64,000 nt of DNA. Origin: Candidatus Scalindua sp. SCAELEC01 (lineage in GTDB: Bacteria > Planctomycetota > Brocadiia > Brocadiales > Scalinduaceae). The notes beneath the pieces are model-generated. The model was not told the origin of the DNA, searched no databases, and saw only the letters and a program-made list of their open reading frames with translations. Every line of letters begins with the position of its first letter. Position 1 is the stretch's first letter. The stretch spans positions 62,001 through 126,000 of the forward strand of contig SHMT01000002.1 in NCBI GenBank assembly GCA_004282745.1, written 5' to 3'. Below, one piece after another: positions 9,377-18,085 of the stretch. The position numbers and the translations under genes are program-made.

Positions 9377-11374
9377 TTAACGCATAGTTTCCAGCAGATA
9401 CTCCAGAATTCTATTAGGACGAAAGTTTTTTTTCGTACTCATGAACTGTGGTAACAGAGCTGGCGGATCAATCATTTTTCGTTGAACGAGCTCACCGATT
9501 ATATCCAAATACTCAAATGAGGTTTTGCCAACAAACAATGGCCTTATATCATAGTTTTTGAATAGCTGTAATGCCTTTCGCAATCCTCTTAAATACAAGA
9601 AATCTTTTGTAAAACCTCCTCCTCGATAGACACGTGCCGTTATTTTGAAGGTTTCATTTTGATTTAATCCGTAATCTTCCATTAATATCTTGAATGTCCG
9701 GGAAAAATCATATTCCGTTATCATCATTCTAACGGCAATCACTCTCAATGCGAGCACTTTCAGCCGTTGCAACGTTAAATTGCCTGTCATGTATTCGCTC
9801 AAAATTGCAAGCCCCTCCTGTGTACAGGTATTTCCGGGTAGTCCCAATTTAAGGACCTTCAGTTTTTGGTTTTCACTATTAACGGTTGTTAACATGTGCA
9901 CTTCCAACTCGTGATGAATCAATGCATCGAGTTCCCTTTTGTTAACGCAGGCAGACTTGTTAATCTGAATCAATCTGCGGGTTGTTTTTGACATAGCATT
10001 GGCTATAATCTTATCAGTTAACATAACTCGACACTTAATCTGGTATTTTTCAATTGCAGTGATAAACGCCTCTCTTATCTCTCTGGCTGGTATCGTTCTC
10101 GCCAGGTTAGGCTCAAACTCTTTAGCAAACAGTAAAAATTCGGCTGTTTTGATATCATTCTCTGAAGGTTCACCGTAATATCGCAGCGAGTTGTAAAGAA
10201 ACTTCTCTTTACCTACCGATGCGATCAAGTCAACTTTCATAGCATATGTATCAATAACATCTCGATAAAACTGCTGAATACTGACATCGGTAATGTCATC
10301 AACCGGTAACCGATAGAGTTTTTCCCTAAATTCATAGGGGTTGATATCTAAATGCCTATAAGTAAATGATGGTGAATAGTTGTAATTTTTTGCAAAAAAA
10401 CGCCTTCTTTCCACCGCTATATTTTGGGGATTAATATATGTTAGGGTTTCAATCCCCTTTGCAAGTTGATACAGCTGTCTATCCAGCTTGTGAATTGATG
10501 GTTCTACGTTTGAGGAGAGAAGCACCGCTTTTCTGGTATGATTTTTATTCGTGTGATGTTTAGAGAAATAGAGCGCGTTACTTAAAATGGACTGTTTCAG
10601 CACCTCTTTTAATTCAAGCAAAACCAGAGAGAAGAGATCGCCTGTGATTTCATCCATAAAGATTTTTTTGACTTCGGTAGGCAATATTAAAGTGTTACGA
10701 TAATGATTTATGACAAAGTTCGCAAGGTATCCACGCCCGTAAAACACTTCATCCGTTGCGGAACGCACCTCAATATTGTGGAGAGTAGACTTATTAAGGG
10801 TGCTTTTCCAATGTTGAATTACCGAATCCCACCGACTTTTGTCCAATTGTTCGGTACCGATATTGAAAACAGGTGCGTCGTTTATCGGTAATCGCTGGTA
10901 ATTATAGGAGTGGACATCATAAATCAAACAGGCACCAAGCTGTGACTGTATCTTCTCTATCAGCACACCAAGGACGCGATAAAAAACATGGTGCTTATGG
11001 TAACTCACATTGAGTTCCTGCTCAGTCAATGGAGAGTTCCAAACAGTTTTTCCCCATGCCCGCTCATATACACATTGCTCCGGAGAGCGGTTTAGGTCGT
11101 ATTCGTAGCGTGAGTCGAGAGCAACCAGCGTAATCGGTAAGGAAGAGATTAACTCACCGGTAAAGGGGTCTTCTTCATATAGGCGTTCCGCCTCATCTAA
11201 TGCGCATTTATTTACTAATTCCTGACGTAAGCGATGCCCGTTATGAATCGCGGTACAAACAAAAAAACTATACTCATCAATCTTGAGAGAGAACGCTCCG
11301 TCTTCAATAACAGCCTGAAAGCACTCGCCCTCTTCTATTGCCTCAATACAGGCCTGCTCAGACAACAATTGCAT
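9377..11374 (-). CDS. N-formylglutamate amidohydrolase-like domain fused to DUF1704 (QEGLA) metallopeptidase
   Basis: A 665-residue two-domain protein. Residues 1-270 resemble N-formylglutamate amidohydrolases: TAIHNGHRLR, LDSRYEYDLNRSP and YDVHSYNYQR match the metal- and substrate-binding blocks. Residues about 300-665 are DUF1704 (TIGR02421, named for its QEGLA motif), with a metal site HHELEVH (HExxxH) near 484 and TQEGLAILSEYM near 520. The DUF1704 fold is that of the MATCAP/KIAA0895 carboxypeptidases that detyrosinate tubulin, so a peptide C-terminal trimming role is plausible but unproven here. The start is ATG 11374, with AGGTGA 7 bases upstream; it overlaps the end of the ATP-grasp gene by 17 bp, so the two are translationally coupled. 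No signal peptide, so probably cytoplasmic. Confidence 0.85.
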   Translation of the reverse strand: MQLLSEQACIEAIEEGECFQAVIEDGAFSLKIDEYSFFVCTAIHNGHRLRQELVNKCALDEAERLYEEDPFTGELISSLPITLVALDSRYEYDLNRSPEQCVYERAWGKTVWNSPLTEQELNVSYHKHHVFYRVLGVLIEKIQSQLGACLIYDVHSYNYQRLPINDAPVFNIGTEQLDKSRWDSVIQHWKSTLNKSTLHNIEVRSATDEVFYGRGYLANFVINHYRNTLILPTEVKKIFMDEITGDLFSLVLLELKEVLKQSILSNALYFSKHHTNKNHTRKAVLLSSNVEPSIHKLDRQLYQLAKGIETLTYINPQNIAVERRRFFAKNYNYSPSFTYRHLDINPYEFREKLYRLPVDDITDVSIQQFYRDVIDTYAMKVDLIASVGKEKFLYNSLRYYGEPSENDIKTAEFLLFAKEFEPNLARTIPAREIREAFITAIEKYQIKCRVMLTDKIIANAMSKTTRRLIQINKSACVNKRELDALIHHELEVHMLTTVNSENQKLKVLKLGLPGNTCTQEGLAILSEYMTGNLTLQRLKVLALRVIAVRMMITEYDFSRTFKILMEDYGLNQNETFKITARVYRGGGFTKDFLYLRGLRKALQLFKNYDIRPLFVGKTSFEYLDIIGELVQRKMIDPPALLPQFMSTKKNFRPNRILEYLLETMR

Positions 11375-12395
11375 CTTCAATCACCTGCTTAAATTCAGTT
11401 TTTCTAATTTTTAGTGCTTCTTTAGAAGAGATAACACCTTCAACAAAGTCAATTACCTGTTTTTGTAATTTTGTCCGATTAAGTCGGTTAATCCGCACAA
11501 TACCACCGGGACTCAAGACATTCACCTCGATAAGTTTGCCATTTATCACATCAATGCCCACAAAAAAGAGACCGTCTCTGACCAGTTTAGCGCCAATATG
11601 TTTGCACAATCCTTTTTCCGCCTTTGTTATGTTGTGCTTAACTACCATACCTCCGGCGTGTACATTAGAACGGATGTCCCCTTGAGCCGGTATACGCCGC
11701 ATAGCGCCAATGGGTTCGGCATTCAGCATCAAAATACGTACATCACCCTGATCTGCACCTTCAACGTATTCTTGTAATATCACATAGTTTCCGCCTTCCC
11801 GGCTGTTAATATAAAATTCAAGCAGAGAGTGGAAGTTTTTCTGAGCATGCTTTTCGATTAAGATAATACCACGTCCTCCATATCCATCCAGTGGTTTCAT
11901 AATCATCTTGTCCGCCTTAGACTCTCTTAAAACCTCTTCCAGATAATCTATGTTTTTTGAGACATGCGTTACCGGAATAAATTTATTTTCAGGGTCATCG
12001 AAGGTTGAAGTATAGAGTTTATTATTGGCAATCCGCAACCCATCGATATCATTCATAATAAAGACATCGTTACGCACTGAATCGAGAAAGTTGAGTGCAA
12101 TAGCATTTAGAGGAGGTTCACAACGCATAATAATAGTATCAAAACCGGCCAAAGGCAGCCTTGATTTTCTAAATTCTACTTTTTTGTAGAAACTGACAAT
12201 ATTGCTGGGAACAGGAGTTCTTTTTTTTAATATATGGCATAATGCACTTGAAACACTTTCTCGCATTGTCAAATTGGTCAGCGTAGCAACTGCTACGGTA
12301 TGCTTTCTTGTAAAGGCCTCATGAATAAGTCGAAGCGTTGTATCAGTTTCAGCTTCAATTTTAGACCACGGATACATTAAAAAAAGAATATTCAA
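11358..12395 (-). CDS. Glutathione synthetase-like ATP-grasp ligase
   Basis: A 345-residue GshB-type ATP-grasp protein. It has the family opening ILFLMYPW, the ATP-grasp lid/P-loop region MKPLDGYGGRGI (about 165), and the catalytic segment DVRILMLN...PIGAMRRIPAQGDIRSN (about 225-250). FVGIDVINGKLIEVNVLSPG (about 285) carries the Mg2+-binding Glu and Asn. Translation appears to start at TTG 12395 with GGGAGGG about 8 bases upstream. The gene is first in a two-gene operon with the NFGA/DUF1704 fusion. No gamma-glutamylcysteine ligase is nearby, so a substrate other than gamma-glutamylcysteine is quite possible. Family secure; true glutathione synthesis not shown. Confidence 0.85.
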   Translation of the reverse strand: MNILFLMYPWSKIEAETDTTLRLIHEAFTRKHTVAVATLTNLTMRESVSSALCHILKKRTPVPSNIVSFYKKVEFRKSRLPLAGFDTIIMRCEPPLNAIALNFLDSVRNDVFIMNDIDGLRIANNKLYTSTFDDPENKFIPVTHVSKNIDYLEEVLRESKADKMIMKPLDGYGGRGIILIEKHAQKNFHSLLEFYINSREGGNYVILQEYVEGADQGDVRILMLNAEPIGAMRRIPAQGDIRSNVHAGGMVVKHNITKAEKGLCKHIGAKLVRDGLFFVGIDVINGKLIEVNVLSPGGIVRINRLNRTKLQKQVIDFVEGVISSKEALKIRKTEFKQVIEDAIVV

Positions 12396-12474
12396 GAATA
12401 GCCCTCCCCTGATTTTTTGTAAATTTGCGTCCCATATAAACGGGTATATGTGTGGTCCTGCTATTATCCTCTTC

Positions 12475-13401
12475 CTACAACCCCAGGATTAGGGAAATGC
12501 TGTACTTGAGATCGAACTGATCTTCTTCGGTTGAATCAAATTCATTGTATAATCCAAATTTTACTCCCAAGTCATGGTAGTAATTTAAATTTATCTTCCA
12601 GTCGAGAGTAGACACATTTCGATACTCGCCTTTGTTTGATATACTCGGATAAAGGTCGTTGTGGATCCCAAGAGTATGATTATCCCAGATCTTCCATAAC
12701 ATCTCTAGTCCAAAGTTCGCTTCCATTACCGTCGTACTGTTCTCATCGCCCACTGTATGGTATGTGCTTGGTCCAAACCTGCTGCGTATATTCAATTTTT
12801 CGTTCTTCACAAATTCATAGCCGAGCCCTCCTGCTGACCTGATACGATAGTCCCAATCCTTGAATTTGTCCCAGTCGTAACCGACTTTAGAAAAATAAAA
12901 CCATTTCGAATCGGGAAGGAGCCAGTCTCTGATCAGGTTGGCAGTCAAGCGATTCTCTTCGGTTTTGTTATCTTTCTCGGTCTGAAGGTAGAACATTGAA
13001 TAGAGCCAACGCTCTTTATTGTCCTCGTATCTCATTTCTAATGCTGAACGAAACTTTGAATTATCTGAGACACCGACCGCTCCGTTGAGGCTAACTTCAA
13101 GGGTACGTTTCCAGTTACGGAAAAACCCGGAGTAGAAAAGGCCCTTATCAACAAAAGGAGAAACGGCAGCCTTTTTGTCGGATATCGCTTCCCCTTCGTA
13201 ATTGATCGATACTATGTTTTCCAGGAGAATCGGAAAGGCACCAAGGTTCACGTGTTCAATATATATCTGTGTATCGGTTTTCTCTTTAACAACAGCATGT
13301 ATTATATCGCCATTTTGAAGCGTAATTATCTCAGCCGATGCTGAAGTTGAACAGCAAGACAATAGGGCAAAAATTAGTGATAGAAATAGAGAACTATACA
13401 T
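12475..13401 (-). CDS. DUF481 outer-membrane beta-barrel protein
   Basis: A 308-residue exported protein with signal peptide MYSSLFLSLIFALLSCCSTS, a short N-terminal beta domain (IITLQNGDIIHAVVKE, residues 24-75) and a C-terminal barrel-like region. The barrel has alternating aromatic strands such as WLYSMFYLQTEKD, WFYFSKVGYDWDKF and SAGGLGYEFV, and it ends in a hydrophobic terminal strand. This is the DUF481/YdiY pattern. YdiY proteins are outer-membrane proteins of unclear role, some acid-induced. It is transcribed toward the ATP-grasp operon, with 79 bp between them, and could be its upstream member, but the gap and lack of overlap make this uncertain. Confidence 0.85.
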   Translation of the reverse strand: MYSSLFLSLIFALLSCCSTSASAEIITLQNGDIIHAVVKEKTDTQIYIEHVNLGAFPILLENIVSINYEGEAISDKKAAVSPFVDKGLFYSGFFRNWKRTLEVSLNGAVGVSDNSKFRSALEMRYEDNKERWLYSMFYLQTEKDNKTEENRLTANLIRDWLLPDSKWFYFSKVGYDWDKFKDWDYRIRSAGGLGYEFVKNEKLNIRSRFGPSTYHTVGDENSTTVMEANFGLEMLWKIWDNHTLGIHNDLYPSISNKGEYRNVSTLDWKINLNYYHDLGVKFGLYNEFDSTEEDQFDLKYSISLILGL

Positions 13402-13518
13402 TTAAGAACTTTCCCACATTTAGATTTGATTTAGAAATGTCAGTATTTTCATTAACCTGGCTAGCCGGCTCTGCGGCAAGGTATTTATCCAGCGTTGACT
13501 TTTATATCCCTGGTACTA

Positions 13519-13674
13519 AGGGCCCAGGAAAGAACAACTTGTTGTTCTCGCCTGTCCGAATGGCTGATAGGCCGGGCGGGCATCTTGTTTTCAGGTACCC
13601 TTAGGCCGCCATTCACTCTCGGTATCCTCGCTGTAGCTCAGGCTAAGCCTGCGGTCCTGCTCGATCTAAAAGTA
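13519..13674 (+). repeat. Repeat family B (copy 1, right end lost)
   Basis: Starts with AGGGCCCAGGAAAGAACAAC and continues through the family B internal segments CCTCGCTGTAGCTCAGGCTA and GCCTGCGGTCCTGCTCGATC, but the matching right-hand inverted terminus is absent. It lies in a 640-bp gene-free gap (13402-14043) that otherwise shows no gene, hairpin terminator or recognisable promoter. Confidence 0.75.
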
Positions 13675-14043
13675 CCGGGCAAACGGCCGCAATAAGGTCC
13701 ACCTGCGATTTGCCACTGAACGTTATGGAGGCAAATGCAACTGCGATGATAAAAAACCACTACAGACATAAACGATAACCTTTTACATTATCTCTTTATC
13801 GTCATGGAGTGATTTGCCGTTCATTATAAAGGATTCAAGTGAGAGACTCGAGAAAAAGTCATTGGAAGATTTGCACAAAACTCGTGAGTCATGCTAGTGG
13901 TAATAGTAATATTAGCGATAAAACAAAATTTTGCAAGCAAATTACTTTTACTACTCATTTAAAAGAAACAAAGAAATCATATTGAACAACTAAACAAATA
14001 ATAATTAGACAATACCAGGTCCAAGAATATGTTTCTGTTGAAG

Positions 14044-14304
14044 TTAGTTCTTTTTTGCAAGTACAAGACGTTCTTTCCTCATGCATTCCTGACAAATACC
14101 ATGAGTAATTTTTTCCCCAGAATCTCCGGAACAAAACTCTATCGTTTTATGCCAGAACCCCTCATCATCACGAATTCTTTTGCACCATGCACATATGGTG
14201 ACAAACACATTATTTACGTGGTTTTTGTGATCCATAGACACGCACTGGACCAGCGAGAGAGATCTCTTTTCTTCATCTTTGGATTTAACTAACATTTTAT
14301 TCAT
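14044..14304 (-). CDS. Small CxxC/CxxC protein resembling the tail of PAS/response-regulator proteins
   Basis: An 86-residue protein. The core ICAWCKRIRDDEGFW and the later HGICQECM form the paired-cysteine motif often found at the C-terminus of PAS-domain kinases and receiver proteins (usual form CAWCKKIRDDEG...SHGICPECA). Here it stands alone, without a receiver or PAS domain. Four Cys spaced C-x2-C ... C-x2-C could bind Zn2+ or an Fe-S centre. The start is uncertain: ATG 14304 has no ribosome site and ATG 14295 is an alternative. It may be a remnant of a larger sensor protein or a genuine small accessory protein. Confidence 0.6.
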   Translation of the reverse strand: MNKMLVKSKDEEKRSLSLVQCVSMDHKNHVNNVFVTICAWCKRIRDDEGFWHKTIEFCSGDSGEKITHGICQECMRKERLVLAKKN

Positions 14305-14377
14305 TGTATGGGTAAAAAAATGATTGGTGAGCTATACGAGGAGAGAAACGATTCATTTGTCTTCAACCTTTTTACTT

Positions 14378-14420
14378 AGGGCCCAGGAAAGAATAACTTG
14401 TTGTTCTTTTTCTGGGCCCT
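14378..14420 (-). repeat. Minimal family B hairpin, possible terminator
   Basis: A 43-bp palindrome, AGGGCCCAG ... CTGGGCCCT with partly paired AAAGAA/TTCTTT inside. It is a family B element reduced to its two termini. It lies 38 bp past the stop of the UPF0316 gene (minus strand), where it could act as a terminator, although no T-run follows directly. Confidence 0.65.
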
Positions 14421-14457
14421 GGTTTAGCTCAAAAGGCTTGAATAATTTTTTCGGACA

Positions 14458-15081
14458 TTACCTGACCGATTCTGTTACAGGACTCAAAATTTGGTTAATT
14501 CCATTCCCGACTCTAAGGTTATGCTCTTTATCAATCTTGGATAAAGGATAGAAAAAATTAGTTAGCTTTTTACTTACACTTAATACTGGTTCAGTGAGGT
14601 AAAATGCCTCAGGATCAAGTACCTTTACCAGAAGGACAACCCTTTTTAAATCTCTTTTTTTGCATACCATGTAGAGTTCGGTTACTGGTCCGAATTCTCC
14701 TTCACCGTGAAACATTGTTACCAAAAATCCTGTTTTCCGAATGTTTTCTGCTATTTCTCCTCCATCACATCGAGTAAATACCTTCAACACTACGTGCCCC
14801 AAAGCAATCCTTTTATCTATCATGATACCCACCACGCTTCCGGCAGAAAAGCCAAAGGCGAAAAAAACACCGAGAAGTGGTTTTTGTGAAATTTCATTTA
14901 ACACCTTTGCGATTACCACTAACCAAAGGCTAATTTCTATAAATCCCAGAAGAAAGGCTAAGAAAGTCCTGCCGGATACAATGGCTAATAGCCTAATCGT
15001 ACCGACGGAAACATCAACAATCCTTGCAAAAAAAATAATTACACCTGTTAAACAGGTGCTCATATCAATGAAGGCTTCCAT
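14458..15081 (-). CDS. UPF0316 / DUF2179 family membrane protein
   Basis: A 207-residue protein with three membrane helices in residues 10-100 (for example GVIIFFARIVDVSVGTIRLL and FLLGFIEISLWLVVIAKVL), followed by a soluble DUF2179 domain. That domain includes FTRCDGGEIAENIRKTGF, HGEGEFGPVTELYMVC and KRVVLLVKVLDPEAFY. This arrangement and length are typical of the UPF0316 family, whose role is unknown. The DUF2179 part resembles the ligand-binding tail of YitT-type proteins. ATG 15081 is used; no strong ribosome site. Single-gene transcription unit in appearance. Confidence 0.88.
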   Translation of the reverse strand: MEAFIDMSTCLTGVIIFFARIVDVSVGTIRLLAIVSGRTFLAFLLGFIEISLWLVVIAKVLNEISQKPLLGVFFAFGFSAGSVVGIMIDKRIALGHVVLKVFTRCDGGEIAENIRKTGFLVTMFHGEGEFGPVTELYMVCKKRDLKRVVLLVKVLDPEAFYLTEPVLSVSKKLTNFFYPLSKIDKEHNLRVGNGINQILSPVTESVR

Positions 15082-15235
15082 AAAACTAAATTATCCTCAA
15101 TAGTAAAATTCTCTATTACCGTTAAAAGGCTCTCCATAACAGATGTCTAGAAAATTTTGACCTTTATTCTAATCACTTATAACTCGCAAACTGACATCAA
15201 CACTGTTTGTCTTGTCGGGAGTTTCCTAAAAGAGT

Positions 15236-15271
15236 AAAAAGGGAAGAAGTGCCGCAACTCCACTTCTCCCC
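15236..15271 (-). terminator. Rho-independent terminator
   Basis: Read on the minus strand, GGGGAGAAGTG pairs with CACTTCTTCCC across a 9-base loop and is followed by TTTTTACTCTTTT. It begins 13 bp past the stop of the AT-hook gene and should end the two-gene metal-binding/AT-hook transcript. Confidence 0.85.
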
Positions 15272-15283
15272 TTGCGGATTCAA

Positions 15284-15400
15284 CTAGTCCTTGTTATCAG
15301 AAAGTTTCTGCTTCCGGACTTTCTTGTTCTGAACCTCTTTTGAATTCTTTTTCGGTCTCCCACGCTTCTTAGAAGAATTGTTTCCAAAATCTTTTTCCAT
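15284..15400 (-). CDS. Small basic AT-hook-like protein
   Basis: A 38-residue protein, 16 of whose residues are Lys or Arg, with the AT-hook core KKRGRPKK. GGGAGG lies just before tandem ATGs at 15403 and 15400; the second has the better spacing (about 6 bases). The frame stays open back to 15487, but that upstream part overlaps the neighbouring gene and has no ribosome site. AT-hook cores bind the minor groove of AT-rich DNA, so a small nucleoid-associated role is possible. It follows the heavy-metal-binding gene by 52 bp and is closed by a strong terminator at 15236-15271, which supports it as a real expressed gene. Confidence 0.7.
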   Translation of the reverse strand: MEKDFGNNSSKKRGRPKKNSKEVQNKKVRKQKLSDNKD

Positions 15401-15452
15401 CATATTCCTCCCTACAAAATTGTTGTAAAAAATACTTCTCATTAAAAAGATC

Positions 15453-15881
15453 CTACTCCTCACCAACAATAGAAAATCCTGCACCATGTACTACTTTTAA
15501 AATATTATCATAATCAACCTCAAACACATTTACTTTGATGACGGCATGAGATTCTTTATAGCTCACCTTAGCCTCTTCAACACCATCACACGTTAAAAGT
15601 CCGGCTTTTAAAGTCTCTTCACACTTGCCACATGTCATACCTTTGATGTTGAGTACAATGTCTTCTACCTCTTCACCCTCAATGTCTGCAGTTTCTGGGT
15701 ATCCTACCTCAACATCACTTTCTATGAATTCATCCTCTTCATCATTGGCATATTGTTGCGTAAACTCATCTTTGTCTTTTAATGAAGACGAGGCATTCAC
15801 TAAAGAAATACCCATTACGATTACCAAGATTAAGAAAATTACTGATTGATAAAGCAGGTTAACATATTTATCCACAAACAT
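15453..15881 (-). CDS. Membrane-anchored heavy-metal-associated (HMA) domain protein
   Basis: A 142-residue protein: N-terminal hydrophobic anchor (YQSVIFLILVIVMGISLV, residues 11-28), an acidic linker rich in Asp and Glu (35-70), and an HMA domain (75-142) with the metal site GMTCGKCEETL. The HMA fold binds Cu+, Hg2+ or similar soft metals through the two cysteines. The anchor suggests that the domain faces the periplasm. AAGGAG lies 7-8 bases upstream of ATG 15881. It is first in an operon with the AT-hook gene and divergent from the NtrC-type regulator at 16245. No P-type ATPase is adjacent, so it may be a stand-alone scavenger or chaperone. Confidence 0.85.
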   Translation of the reverse strand: MFVDKYVNLLYQSVIFLILVIVMGISLVNASSSLKDKDEFTQQYANDEEDEFIESDVEVGYPETADIEGEEVEDIVLNIKGMTCGKCEETLKAGLLTCDGVEEAKVSYKESHAVIKVNVFEVDYDNILKVVHGAGFSIVGEE

Positions 15882-16076
15882 TTTTTTATCTCCTTCTTAC
15901 GAAAAGAATCAATTACCCAAAGACTAAATTCCCCTTATTTTCCATCACATGATTATCTCTTGGAATATCGTATCTGTTTATAGTACTACCTTTTCAAACG
16001 CACCATCATAACAATCAAACCCTATGCCAAATGGATGTTGTTTTTTAAGCCATTTATATGTAATATTTTACACAAG

Positions 16077-16099
16077 TTAAGCAAATTTTTATTGCTTAA
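16077..16099. promoter_or_regulatory. Inverted repeat between divergent genes, possible activator site
   Basis: Perfect 8-bp inverted repeat TTAAGCAA / TTGCTTAA with a 7-bp AT spacer; a second GCAAATTTTTATT follows at 16104. It lies in the 363-bp gap between the HMA gene and the NtrC-type activator gene, at a distance suited to an enhancer-type site. No convincing -24/-12 promoter was found for either gene, and the rest of the gap (15882-16244) shows nothing else. Confidence 0.35.
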
Positions 16100-16244
16100 A
16101 TCAGCAAATTTTTATTAACTATAGCTATGTCAATTTGGCCAAATTATAGGCTTAGACAGATTAATAAGCGCAATAATGACACATATAACAAATGATAGGG
16201 AAATAAACATTACAATTTGACATAATTCATTACAGACAAATCAA

Positions 16245-17636
16245 ATGCAGATTACTATTCTTACGATTTATGAAAAGGGAAAACCGGAATGGGGTCAAAT
16301 AGTTGGTTATTTGAAAAGAAAGAAATTACACGTTTATCAGGTTTCTTCATTAAATGAAGTGTATACAACGTTAAAAAGCGAACCCATAAATATTATTCTT
16401 TGTGATTATGATATTCTAAAAATCAAGACAGCAACATTTCTTGCTAAGATAAAACACCTAACACCATACGTAGAGTTGATTTTTCTCTCAGAGCACCCGA
16501 CTCTTTCGAACGCAATAGATGCAATGAAAAATGGTGCGTATGATTTTTATGAGTTACCGGTAAAGACGAGACTCTTAATGACCGTGATGGAGAAGGCACT
16601 CGAAAAACAAGTACTGTTTCTGGAAAAGATGGAACTTGAGAACAAGATAAAAGGAATGTTTCAATTTGGTAATATGCAGGGAAGAAGCAAACCAATGCAG
16701 TACGTTTTCAATATAGTAAACTCTGTTGCATCTAAAAACACAAACATACTCATTACAGGAGAAACGGGGACAGGAAAGGAAATGGTTGCAAAAGCCATTC
16801 ACTATAACAGCACACGTGCTTCAAAACCTTTTATTAAGGTAAATTGTGGGGCTTTTAATGAGGGGGTGCTTGAATCAGAAATATTTGGACACGAAAAGGG
16901 GGCTTTTACCGGTGCAATTATTAAGAGAGTTGGAAGGTTTGAGCTTGCGAATGAGGGTACTATTTTCCTTGATGAAATAGGTGATATATCCTTAAGCACA
17001 CAGGTTAAGCTGCTCAGGGTCCTTCAAGAGAAAGAGTTTGAAAGAGTTGGTGGTAACGAAACGATTAAAGTAGATATAAGGGTTTTGGCCGCTACAAATC
17101 AAGATCTTATAAAAATTATAGCAGAAAAAAAATTTCGAAAGGACCTCTATTATAGATTAAATATTGTACACATAGAAGTCCCACCACTTAGGGAACGGAA
17201 GGACGACATTCCTCTCCTTGTCAGTTATTTTATTAATAATTTTAACGAAGAGAAAGGGTATGGGATAAAGGGGATCAATAAAAATGCAATGCAAATGCTG
17301 CTAAACTATACATGGCCGGGAAATGTAAGAGAGCTGGAAAACGCGGTTGAAGCTGCCATGGCCCTTGCTCCTGGTGAAGTAATCGAAGCAAAGTACCTGC
17401 CTTCATTCTTATTACTTACCAAGTCACAACATGCCGATTTCTACCAGATACCACAAAACTTTACCCTTGAAGAAGCAGAAAATGAAATTATCAGGTTTAC
17501 ATTGGAAAAAACAAATGGTAATAAATCAAAAACTGCAAAATTACTTGGAATTGGTTTAAGGACTCTACAAAGAAAAATAAAGAATTTACCGATACACTTT
17601 GCCGAAGGAATAGTTTCACAAGGCTTTAAGAATTAG
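16245..17636 (+). CDS. NtrC-family sigma-54 transcriptional activator
   Basis: A 463-residue three-domain regulator. Residues 1-120 are a receiver: LCDYD carries the likely phospho-acceptor Asp and LPVKT the conserved Lys, but the acidic pair that normally binds Mg2+ at the start is replaced by TIYEKG. Residues about 145-385 are the AAA+ domain with GETGTGKE (Walker A), GAFTGA (sigma-54 contact) and IFLDEIGDI (Walker B). Residues about 415-455 are a Fis-type HTH (NKSKTAKLLGIGLRTLQRKI). It should drive sigma-54 promoters. No sensor kinase is adjacent, so its input is not given by context. It is divergent from the HMA operon. The weakened receiver suggests phosphorylation-independent or altered control. 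Confidence 0.93.
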   Translation: MQITILTIYEKGKPEWGQIVGYLKRKKLHVYQVSSLNEVYTTLKSEPINIILCDYDILKIKTATFLAKIKHLTPYVELIFLSEHPTLSNAIDAMKNGAYDFYELPVKTRLLMTVMEKALEKQVLFLEKMELENKIKGMFQFGNMQGRSKPMQYVFNIVNSVASKNTNILITGETGTGKEMVAKAIHYNSTRASKPFIKVNCGAFNEGVLESEIFGHEKGAFTGAIIKRVGRFELANEGTIFLDEIGDISLSTQVKLLRVLQEKEFERVGGNETIKVDIRVLAATNQDLIKIIAEKKFRKDLYYRLNIVHIEVPPLRERKDDIPLLVSYFINNFNEEKGYGIKGINKNAMQMLLNYTWPGNVRELENAVEAAMALAPGEVIEAKYLPSFLLLTKSQHADFYQIPQNFTLEEAENEIIRFTLEKTNGNKSKTAKLLGIGLRTLQRKIKNLPIHFAEGIVSQGFKN

Positions 17637-17675
17637 AAACTTGGTATTATAAAGTAATAATATCTATAGAGCCTT

Positions 17676-17750
17676 GGGGCCCAGGAAAGAATAACTTGTA
17701 GTTCTCGCCTGTCCGAACGACATAGCCGTGCGGGCATCTCATTTTCAGGC
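17676..17750 (+). repeat. Repeat family B (copy 3, left part)
   Basis: GGGGCCCAGGAAAGAATAAC and the adjoining hairpin CGCCTGTCCGAACGAC...GCGGGC, ending at ATTTTCAGGCCACC. It starts 40 bp after the NtrC-type gene stop and is fused directly to a family A fragment and a family C element, forming a composite of three repeats. Confidence 0.75.
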
Positions 17751-17801
17751 CACCAAGCTTTGGTTTTTTAAAAGGCCTAAAACCAAATCGGTTTTAGTAT
17801 A
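17751..17801 (+). repeat. Repeat family A, right-half fragment (copy 6)
   Basis: CCAAGCTTTGGTTTTTTAAA and the typical right terminus AAAACCAAATCGGTTTTAGT ending in ATA. It is joined on the left to a family B fragment and ends 2 bp before a family C element. Confidence 0.7.
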
Positions 17802-17803
17802 TT

Positions 17804-17979
17804 TAGTGTCTGAACGAAAACCCTGTGTTTGAATGAAAAGTGCCTAGGTACAAGGCGCGTAATAATTTCGTAACCGGAACGTACAATTGTACTTGAGGAT
17901 TGCGAAATTATTGCAGCAACGCAGTAGATGGCTTGCCTTCCAAGTGTATGCAAGCTTGGGAGTTTTCGTTCAAACACTA
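17804..17979 (-). repeat. MITE-like repeat family C (copy 1, with about 27-bp insertion)
   Basis: Terminal inverted repeats TAGTGTCTGAACGAAAAC and GTTTTCGTTCAAACACTA enclose the conserved interior with the central palindrome GTACAATTGTAC. Orientation is opposite to the three other copies. Between GTAGATGG and AGTTTTCG it contains about 27 extra bases not present in the others. The remaining gap to 18085 holds nothing recognised. Confidence 0.85.
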
Positions 17980-18085
17980 TTTATCCTCTTCAGTCAAGTG
18001 CATTACCGTTATAGTGAACTTCTAAAACAAAAAAAGTTGTAGAGGAAAAAATTTTATTGTATCTCCAATCTTACGTTAGGTTTTA

